The notes under the pieces were generated by a model, which saw nothing but the letters and a program-made list of their open reading frames with translations, searched no databases and was not told the origin of the DNA. 21,525 nucleotides of DNA from an uncultured Candidatus Saccharibacteria bacterium (GTDB lineage Bacteria; Patescibacteriota; Saccharimonadia; Saccharimonadales; Saccharimonadaceae). Shown here piece after piece: positions 6,267 through 11,371 of this stretch; the first letter of the stretch is position 1, and every line of letters starts with the position of its first letter. The stretch spans positions 1 through 21,525 of the forward strand of contig CALHZK010000018.1 in assembly GCA_938040655.1 (NCBI GenBank), in the 5' to 3' direction. The translations under genes were made by a program, and so were the position numbers.

Positions 6267-6294
6267 AAAAAACCCTCTTGTAAGAGGGTTTTTT
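6267..6294. terminator. Bidirectional terminator between rnpB and rplT
   Basis: AAAAAACCCTCTT, a two-base loop GT, and AAGAGGGTTTTTT form a perfect hairpin with A and T tracts. It ends rnpB on the plus strand and can end the convergent infC-rpmI-rplT operon on the minus strand. The remaining bases to 6364 hold only a small CCTG/CAGG hairpin. Confidence 0.92.
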
Positions 6295-6364
6295 GGATAT
6301 ACCGCTTTACGAATCGCAGCCGACTCCTGCCGGGCAGGGCGCGCCTCATTGCTTGGGTGGCGGC

Positions 6365-6709
6365 TTATGCTGCCGCAGCTTTGACGACCGCAGCAAAGGC
6401 CTGTGGCTCACGGACTGCGAGGTCTGCCAGGATTTTCCGATCAAGCTCAATCTGCTTGGCTTTTAAGCCAGCGATCAGTGCACTGTATGTTGTACCTTCT
6501 TGGCGCGCAGCGGCGTTGATTCGGCTAATCCACAGGCTACGCAAGTCCCGCTTTTTGTTGCGGCGGTCACGATATGCGTACTGGAGTGCTCTGATCACCC
6601 CCTGTTTTGCCAGGCGGAAACTGCGAGTCCGATTATGCTGCATTCCTTTGGCGGCTTTTAGTATCTTCTTGTGCTTTGCACGGGCAGTGACACCTCGTTT
6701 TACTCGCAT
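6365..6709 (-). CDS. rplT: 50S ribosomal protein bL20
   Basis: A 114-residue basic protein with the classic bL20 start MRVKRGVTARAKHKKILK, the long helical region RTRSFRLAKQGVIRALQYAY, and the core RDLRSLWISRINAAARQEG. It is an early assembly protein of the large subunit. It begins four bases after the rpmI stop, and is third in the infC-rpmI-rplT operon. In several bacteria bL20 represses its own operon; no L20-binding mimic is evident in this leader. The C-terminus is alanine-rich and slightly short. Confidence 0.97.
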   Translation of the reverse strand: MRVKRGVTARAKHKKILKAAKGMQHNRTRSFRLAKQGVIRALQYAYRDRRNKKRDLRSLWISRINAAARQEGTTYSALIAGLKAKQIELDRKILADLAVREPQAFAAVVKAAAA

Positions 6710-6713
6710 AGTA

Positions 6714-6908
6714 TTATACCCCCATTGCTCGTCGAGCGTTTTTCGCCATCGAGCCAGTTATTGTTGCTGTCGTATTGATAGCACGCTTCCGACTTTTTGA
6801 CTTTTTGGCCAAAAAGTGACCGCCAAATGCGCGCTGGCGAGTCAATTTGCCGGTGCTGGTCAGCTTAATGCGCTTCGCAGTACCTTTGTGGGTCTTTAGT
6901 TTCGGCAT
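6714..6908 (-). CDS. rpmI: 50S ribosomal protein bL35
   Basis: A 64-residue basic protein typical of bL35: start MPKLKTHKGTAKRIKLTSTGK, then HFLAKKSKSRKR. It is a structural component of the large subunit. The ATG at 6908 shares one base with the infC stop (TAATG), and AAGGAG six bases upstream lies inside the infC end, so translation is coupled. It is the second gene of the IF3 operon. Confidence 0.97.
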   Translation of the reverse strand: MPKLKTHKGTAKRIKLTSTGKLTRQRAFGGHFLAKKSKSRKRAINTTATITGSMAKNARRAMGV

Positions 6909-7414
6909 TATTTACTCCTTATTACTACGCTCAGATTGCGACCAGCCATCTGAGGTTTTTGCTCTAAGATTGCGGACTCTTCAAGCTGAGTCATGATCTT
7001 GTCAATCAACTCGTAGCCAATCTCTTTGTGGGCCATCTCGCGCCCCTTGTAGACGACTTGGATGCGCACTTTATGGCCATCGGCAAGGAAGCCACGAATC
7101 TTGCGCAACTTCACCTCGAGGTCGCCGCTACCGATCTTGAGGCCAAACCGCATTTGTTTGAGATCACTTGCCTTGGCTGCTCGCTTACTACGCTGCTGAT
7201 CTTTCATTTTTTGATACTGGTATTTACCCCAGTCAATGATTTTAGCGACAGGTGGCTGAGCGTTCGGTGAAATCTCCACTAAATCTAGCCCGGCGTCATC
7301 TGCTGCGTGCAGCGCATCACGTAGCGACATAATCCCTAGCTGTTCACCGTCAGAACCGACGACTCTCAGCTCTCGGGCACGGATTGCTCCGTTTATGCGA
7401 ATTGATTTGTTAAT
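6908..7414 (-). CDS. infC: Translation initiation factor IF-3, AUU start
   Basis: IF3 binds the 30S subunit, prevents premature 50S joining and proofreads the start codon. From the proposed start the protein is 168 residues. The N-domain runs from INKSIRINGAIRARELRV to DWGKYQYQ, followed by a lysine-rich linker and the C-domain, including MRFGLKIGSGDLEVKLRKIR and EQKPQMAGRNLSVVI. The proposed start is ATT at 7414-7412, with AAAGGAG (7429-7423) eight bases upstream. Upstream in-frame ATGs at 7489 and 7462 lie at or before the promoter -10, so they cannot be on the mRNA. An AUU start is the well-known basis of IF3 autoregulation. It is first in the operon with rpmI and rplT. Confidence 0.93.
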   Translation of the reverse strand: MNKSIRINGAIRARELRVVGSDGEQLGIMSLRDALHAADDAGLDLVEISPNAQPPVAKIIDWGKYQYQKMKDQQRSKRAAKASDLKQMRFGLKIGSGDLEVKLRKIRGFLADGHKVRIQVVYKGREMAHKEIGYELIDKIMTQLEESAILEQKPQMAGRNLSVVIRSK

Positions 7415-7460
7415 CTTTAGCTCTCCTTTGAAGCACAATTTTAGATTAATCTCATCGGCC

Positions 7461-7489
7461 ATTATAACAAAGGCAGTATCATAGTTCAA
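7461..7489 (-). promoter_or_regulatory. Promoter of infC-rpmI-rplT
   Basis: TTGAAC (7489-7484) and TATAAT (7466-7461) are separated by exactly 17 bases, close to a consensus sigma70-type promoter. The expected start near 7454 gives a leader of about 40 bases with the AAAGGAG before the AUU codon. Confidence 0.8.
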
Positions 7490-7501
7490 TAGCCCGGTTT
7501 G

Positions 7502-9028
7502 TCAAGGTGAGGTAAGTTGGCGGTACTGAAGACTTTCGGCAATATGAGCGATTTCGACGGTTGGACTGTTGTCAAGATCGGCAATAGTTCGAGCAACCTT
7601 GATGGTCTTGAAGTAGCTGCGAGCACTTAAATCAAGTCGCTTGGCGGCTGTTGTCAAAAAGTCTTTTACTTCGCTGGTCAGAGGAATATAGCGGTCAATA
7701 TCGCGACTATTTAACGAACCGTTGTATATATCACTACTTTTATAGCGAGTGTATTGGATGTTTGTTGCATTTACTACACTGTTGATAGCTAATTTTTGTC
7801 GTATTTTTGACGACGATGTCGGAGCCAACAACTGATCATGCGGAACCCGAGACACTGTGATAGTCAGGTCGATTCGGTCAAGTAGTGGGCCAGATAGACG
7901 CTTTTGGTACTGGAGAATCTGTGAGGTGGTACACCGACAGGCCTTCTCTGGGTCGCCGAGATAACCACAAGGGCAGGGGTTCATTGTTGCAACCAGTAAG
8001 AAATCGGCAGGGTAATGATATTTTCCCTGGGCTCGACTGATAGTGATGGCATGGTCTTCAAGTGGCTGGCGAAGCGCCTCAAGCGTGGCCCGGGGGTATT
8101 CGAGTAGCTCATCCAAAAATAGTGTGCCGCGGTGAGCGAGGCTTACTTCGCCTGGTTGGATCTTTGTGCCGCCACCGATGATGGCAGTCCGGCTGGCGGT
8201 GTGGTGTGGCGCGCGGAAAGGCCGCTGAGTGACAATATTATCTTTCTCAGCCAGGTGATTGCCTAAGTGGTGAAGCTTTGTCACCTCGATGATTTCAGTG
8301 TCTGACAGCGGCGGCAGTAGTGAGTTAACCGCCTGAGCGAGCATGGTTTTGCCTGATCCGGGTGGGCCAGATAAGAGAATATTGTGTCGTCCCGCTACGG
8401 CTACGGTGATTGCTCGCTTTGCTTGCTCTTGGCCTCGGATCATATCAAGCGTGACCGTCTCTGTGCGAGGAGGCCGGCTGCTAGGTGTGGGAGATTTTGT
8501 CGCCGGTGGCAGCAGCACCTCGCCCTTGAGATGGAGAAAGAGACGCGTAAGGTCTGGCACAGGGATAACGCTCACGCCGGCGATGAGCAGGGCTTGCTCA
8601 GCGTTGGCGGTGGGGACATAGACTGTTGAAATACCGCGTGATTTTGCGACTTCGGCAAGGGTGATAGCCGACTTGATCGGGCGCAGGCTTCCATCAAGTG
8701 CCAGCTCACCGGCAAAAAGTGCTTGCCCGACATCTTGTTGTGAGAGCTGTTTGCCGAGGCAGAGAATTGCCAGGGCAATTGGTAGGTCGAATTGGACACC
8801 GTCTTTTGGCAGTTCGGCTGGTGCGAGATTGATGACAATTTTTCCTTTTGGGAAATCAAGATGGGAGTTTTTGATAGCACTCCGGACTCGGTCGCGAGAC
8901 TCTTCAATAGCCTTGTTGCCCATTCCTACGATCTGTAAACTAGGTAACCCCTGTGACATATCACCTTCGACCTCGATAAGTTGCCCATAAAAGCCATACG
9001 GAGTCGCCGATAATACCTTGCTGACCAT
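7502..9028 (-). CDS. comM: YifB/ComM-family Mg-chelatase-like AAA+ ATPase
   Basis: A 508-residue protein of the YifB/ComM family; in naturally competent bacteria ComM is a hexameric helicase that promotes branch migration of incoming DNA. The N-terminal Lon-substrate-like domain (residues 1-170) includes the hallmark GLPSLQIVG and PKDGVQFDLPIALAIL. The AAA+ domain has Walker A GPPGSGKT at 221-228, FRAPHHTAS near 271, Walker B GTLFLDEL at 301-308, and a zinc-finger-like CPCGYLGDPEKACRC. The C-terminal domain carries SARSYFKTIKVARTIADL. No SD is obvious; a TTGAAA-N17-TAACTA promoter puts the start next to the ATG. Natural competence is an inference from the family, not shown here. Confidence 0.95.
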   Translation of the reverse strand: MVSKVLSATPYGFYGQLIEVEGDMSQGLPSLQIVGMGNKAIEESRDRVRSAIKNSHLDFPKGKIVINLAPAELPKDGVQFDLPIALAILCLGKQLSQQDVGQALFAGELALDGSLRPIKSAITLAEVAKSRGISTVYVPTANAEQALLIAGVSVIPVPDLTRLFLHLKGEVLLPPATKSPTPSSRPPRTETVTLDMIRGQEQAKRAITVAVAGRHNILLSGPPGSGKTMLAQAVNSLLPPLSDTEIIEVTKLHHLGNHLAEKDNIVTQRPFRAPHHTASRTAIIGGGTKIQPGEVSLAHRGTLFLDELLEYPRATLEALRQPLEDHAITISRAQGKYHYPADFLLVATMNPCPCGYLGDPEKACRCTTSQILQYQKRLSGPLLDRIDLTITVSRVPHDQLLAPTSSSKIRQKLAINSVVNATNIQYTRYKSSDIYNGSLNSRDIDRYIPLTSEVKDFLTTAAKRLDLSARSYFKTIKVARTIADLDNSPTVEIAHIAESLQYRQLTSP

Positions 9029-9034
9029 AGTATC

Positions 9035-9063
9035 TAGTTAAGCATACACCGCTAGACTTTCAA
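9035..9063 (-). promoter_or_regulatory. Promoter of comM
   Basis: TTGAAA (9063-9058) and TAACTA (9040-9035) are separated by 17 bases. Six bases then separate the -10 from the ATG at 9028, which predicts a leaderless or nearly leaderless mRNA. The -10 is a weak match. Confidence 0.45.
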
Positions 9064-9071
9064 AGCTTAGT

Positions 9072-9080
9072 TGATATAAT
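9072..9080 (+). promoter_or_regulatory. Extended -10 promoter of ssrA
   Basis: TGATATAAT with perfect TATAAT (9075-9080), the same sequence as the rnpB promoter core. The expected start near 9087 gives a short 5' extension before the mature tmRNA end at 9094. Confidence 0.75.
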
Positions 9081-9093
9081 AAAAGCGACGGAC

Positions 9094-9498
9094 GGGGCTG
9101 ATATAGCGTTCGACAGTTGGACCTTACCACTATATTCTGCGAATCGGCGATACGCGTAACGTATATACATATCTGCAAAATCTAAAGTTGCAACCGCATT
9201 TGCTGGCTTGAAGAGCTTTTTTGCTCCTAAGGTAGCTCTTGCACCAATCGCTGCGTAATTTTTAGCGATCGTCCTGGCGACTGCTGAGCAACGAGCGCGC
9301 CAGGGTGTCATAGATTGTTGCTTGCTTTCTTGTTTGGCAGCGGCGAACGAGAGAGGACACTATCCGCGTAACGGGGCATGATATTTTTGACTTGTTTGAT
9401 AGTCAGGCCGCGTTATAAAACAACGAAATAAGTCTATATTCGTAGACGAATATATTGGTACCAACTGGACCCGGGGGCGGTACCCGGCAGCTCCACCA
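9094..9498 (+). ncRNA. ssrA: tmRNA
   Basis: Rescues stalled ribosomes and tags the nascent peptide for degradation. The acceptor stem GGGGCTG (9094-9100) pairs with CAGCTCC (9488-9494), followed by A and an encoded CCA. The 5' block GGGGCTGATATAGCGTTCGACAG matches the tmRNA consensus. The tag ORF runs from GCA at 9175 to TAA at 9256-9258: 27 residues, beginning AKSKVATAFA and ending ALAPIAA. The T-stem CCGGG/CCCGG is present, but the seven-base T-loop reads GGCGGTA instead of the TTCRANT type, which is unusual. Inverted repeats and pseudoknot-like segments lie between. Two strong hairpins follow. Confidence 0.95.
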
Positions 9499-9516
9499 CC
9501 TAGGAAATTATCCACG

Positions 9517-9555
9517 AAAAGACCTCCGGTTTTTAGCCGGAGGCGCGTCGTTTTT
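9517..9555 (+). terminator. Terminator of ssrA
   Basis: CTCCGG (9524-9529) pairs with CCGGAG (9537-9542); an outer GAC/GTC and AAAA/TTTT pairing extends it, ending in a run of five T at 9551-9555. Confidence 0.75.
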
Positions 9556-9575
9556 GGAGAATGATGTAGTACCAA

Positions 9576-9606
9576 AAAACAACCACCTGCGAGTAGTGGT
9601 TGTTTT
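9576..9606. terminator. Second, bidirectional terminator after ssrA
   Basis: AAAACAACCAC (9576-9586) pairs perfectly with GTGGTTGTTTT (9596-9606) across a nine-base loop. A and T tracts on both sides let it work in either direction. Confidence 0.85.
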
Positions 9607-9818
9607 ATAAAGTGGAGTTTTCTGTTCTGTTTATTTTTGAGTTACTGGATAACTTTTTTATTCAGTAACTGTCTCTATGATAATTTATGAAAATGGTTAT
9701 GTCAACAGATTTTACGAAAAAACTATGAGTAAAAAATACCACATGAACTGGCCCAGAGAGACTTGTGGAATACTCGTTTTCTGTTACTAAAACTGTTCGA
9801 ATTGATTTGCCAAAAACA

Positions 9819-9827
9819 TGGTATAAT
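9819..9827 (+). promoter_or_regulatory. Extended -10 promoter-like site without an assigned gene
   Basis: TGGTATAAT, identical to the cores at 5068 and 10921. A transcript would start near 9834 and run through small hairpins (for example CGAAAT/ATTTCG, 9904-9909 and 9930-9935) to a run of six T at 9981-9986. It may drive a small RNA; the peptide reading frames across it do not look real. Confidence 0.45.
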
Positions 9828-10030
9828 GCAGCGCGACTGTGGAGATCGTGACGATAAAAACTGGCCAGAATTGACACGCTGCTTAGGGTTTGGAGCTGAT
9901 GTGCGAAATAGTATTTATTGTAATTATTACATTTCGTGGTGCGAGGATATTCGCCAACTATAACAGAGGTAGCGGAAAGATTTTTTGGAAAATAATGTTT
10001 TGAATACAACAATAATAGCACGTTTGCTGA

Positions 10031-10059
10031 TTGACATAACGTATCGGTTGTGCTAATGT
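10031..10059 (+). promoter_or_regulatory. Promoter candidate upstream of the structured RNA locus
   Basis: A perfect -35 TTGACA (10031-10036) lies 17 bases before TAATGT (10054-10059), with TGC just before the hexamer. A second isolated TATAAT lies at 10105-10110. Either could start transcription of the structured region beginning at about 10124. Confidence 0.5.
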
Positions 10060-10123
10060 AAAAGCATGCGTTTGGATACACCAAAAACAAACACATAAAC
10101 AATATATAATAAAAATAAAATTC

Positions 10124-10456
10124 GCTGATTGGTCAGCAAAATAAATCAAATAATTTTAGGTACGGTCAGTGTGACTGTACTGCTCGATATCAGCTGGCGT
10201 ATAGTCGGCTGCATCATGCAATCAATGGTGCCGCCGACGCTCCGTCAGTACCTTCCTGATGTCGAGCAACGTGGCTAGTACCACGCACATCCAGCTAATC
10301 CTTAGCACGCGTTTGGTAATGAGACTACTGGATGTGCGATGCGGAATGTCATGTAAAATGCTCCTCGAAATGAGGAGCGGTCAGTCGCCTGGAGCGACGA
10401 CCGGAAGCTATTTGTACCCGCGCCCTAATAGTAAGTTATCGCGGCGGATGGTGTAC
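10124..10456 (+). ncRNA. Candidate large structured RNA, family unknown
   Basis: About 330 bases fold into consecutive strong helices: GCTGA/TCAGC (10124-10137); a nine-pair hairpin (10160-10168 with 10172-10180); a rod of 13 pairs (10181-10193 with 10256-10268) continued by 6 pairs (10194-10199 with 10243-10248), 6 pairs (10204-10209 with 10233-10238) and 6 pairs (10211-10216 with 10226-10231); CGTGG/CCACG (10270-10285); ten pairs GCACATCCAG/CTGGATGTGC (10285-10294 with 10328-10337); GCTCCTC/GAGGAGC (10360-10378); GGTC-GTCGC/GCGAC-GACC (10379-10402); and CCGCG/CGCGG within GTAC/GTAC (10414-10456). No protein frame is credible. It is not RNase P, tmRNA or rRNA, and no SRP signature is seen. 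The strand is inferred from the promoter-like sites upstream. Confidence 0.5.
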
Positions 10457-10510
10457 TAATAGTTGACTGTGAGTTGTCGCTCAGGCTCTTGTTGGTGAGT
10501 ACGGTATGAG

Positions 10511-10888
10511 ATGCGAAAAATAGGAATCATTGTTGGGTGTGGTGCGGCTGGCATTATGGCGGCCTTGCTGACGTTGACGACGCCGACCGCCATTGGACCC
10601 TTCGGCACGCTGGTGTTTTTCGTGTGCTTTTATGTGGTGGTAGTGTGCGTACTGTCGGTGCTGTTTTTGACATTGCAGCGCTGGTGGCAGCGGCTCCGTC
10701 ACATTGATGAACTTCAGCGTACGACAGCGATGTCGGCTTTGAAATTATATTATTTTGCAAGTGTGTTGGCTTTGGCGCCGGTCATGCTGCTTGGGATGCA
10801 GGCAGTCGGTGGTATTGAGCTGGAAGGCGTTGGGCTGGTACTGCTGTTTGAAGCGGTGGGTTGTTTTTATATTAATAAGCGGTTTTGA
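10511..10888 (+). CDS. Small four-helix membrane protein of unknown function
   Basis: A 125-residue hydrophobic protein with about four transmembrane segments (roughly 4-24, 28-55, 76-97 and 103-120). A short basic, polar stretch QRWWQRLRHIDELQRT lies between the second and third. The first segment is glycine/alanine-rich. There is no recognisable catalytic motif and I do not recognise the family. The ATG at 10511 has no good SD, and no clear promoter of its own is seen; it may be expressed by read-through from the structured RNA locus. The next gene has its own promoter. Confidence 0.75.
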   Translation: MRKIGIIVGCGAAGIMAALLTLTTPTAIGPFGTLVFFVCFYVVVVCVLSVLFLTLQRWWQRLRHIDELQRTTAMSALKLYYFASVLALAPVMLLGMQAVGGIELEGVGLVLLFEAVGCFYINKRF

Positions 10889-10920
10889 TGGAGCGAGGCC
10901 GTAGGCTTTTGGGTGGTCCG

Positions 10921-10929
10921 TGGTATAAT
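10921..10929 (+). promoter_or_regulatory. Extended -10 promoter of the proline-rich gene
   Basis: TGGTATAAT with perfect TATAAT at 10924-10929, seven bases before the ATG at 10937. This geometry predicts transcription starting at or one base from the A of ATG, so a leaderless mRNA. Confidence 0.65.
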
Positions 10930-10936
10930 ATAAGGT

Positions 10937-11353
10937 ATGAATCCAGAGCTGCCACGAGTACGTTCAAGTCATGAGGCGCCCGCGCCGCCTCCCAGCGTGA
11001 TTGATTATCGGCCCGAGCGGCTGCCGAGTCGACCTGAGGTCGAGCAGCCAACAATTGAGCGGCCGCCAGCTGCGCCAGTCGAAACACCGCCCGAGCCACC
11101 GCAGACACCGGTGCCGCCGGTCGCTGTGCCACCGCAGCCACCAGCCCAAGTTGTCTTACCGCCAGATGATACGACGACACTGTATAGCCCGCCGTCGGTG
11201 GCGGCAGACGATGATTTGATTGAGAAGGAGTGGGTGGAGAAGCTCAAGAAAATTATCTCATTGACCAGAGATGACCCCTATGAGCGAGCTCGGGTGATTG
11301 CCCAGCTGCAGGCAGATTATCTGAAAAAACGGTATAATAAGATAGTGAAGTAG
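10937..11353 (+). CDS. Proline-rich protein with C-terminal helical domain
   Basis: A 138-residue protein. Residues ~10-90 are a proline-, alanine- and valine-rich low-complexity tract with many PP pairs (for example PPEPPQTPVPPVAVPPQPP). Residues ~93-138 form an amphipathic charged helical region ending KRYNKIVK. There is no signal peptide or TM segment, so it is probably cytoplasmic. It sits 18 bases upstream of the 945-aa ATPase, itself with a proline-rich tail, and probably shares its mRNA. I infer a partner or scaffold role for that ATPase; the function is otherwise unknown. Leaderless translation is suggested by the promoter position. Confidence 0.8.
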   Translation: MNPELPRVRSSHEAPAPPPSVIDYRPERLPSRPEVEQPTIERPPAAPVETPPEPPQTPVPPVAVPPQPPAQVVLPPDDTTTLYSPPSVAADDDLIEKEWVEKLKKIISLTRDDPYERARVIAQLQADYLKKRYNKIVK

Positions 11354-11371
11354 GCAAGTAAAGAGGCGAAT

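Larger units (their letters stand above)
9607..10123. other. AT-rich intergenic stretch without a credible protein gene
   Basis: No ORF here has a ribosome-binding site or protein-like composition. It contains a perfect inverted repeat AGTTACTG/CAGTAACT (9640-9647 and 9663-9670), a small hairpin GCGA/TCGC near 9941, and three promoter-like sites listed separately. It is clearly more AT-rich than its surroundings. Confidence 0.6.

Noticed and set aside
6711..6722. TATAAT-like sequence right before rplT on the minus strand.
   Set aside because: It is the end of rpmI (GTA TAA) and lies only three bases from the ATG; the operon promoter upstream of infC explains expression.
7415..7489. Upstream ATG starts for infC (7489 and 7462).
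   Set aside because: They overlap or precede the -10 of a consensus promoter, have no SD, and add residues unlike IF3; the AUU at 7414 has a good SD.
9763..9963. A 66-residue plus-strand frame.
   Set aside because: Its start lies before the extended -10 at 9819-9827 and no SD or motif supports it.
9662..10102. A 146-residue minus-strand frame in the AT-rich gap.
   Set aside because: No SD, composition typical of translated AT-rich DNA (many Tyr, Phe, Ser, Asn), no protein-like motif.
10295..10327. Sequences resembling group I intron Q (AATCCTTAGC) and R (GAGACTAC) elements.
   Set aside because: R overlaps a ten-pair hairpin formed with the segment before Q, no S element or P7 partner was found downstream, and no exon or gene is interrupted.
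10259..10459. A 66-residue plus-strand frame.
   Set aside because: It lies within the helices of the structured RNA candidate and has no SD.
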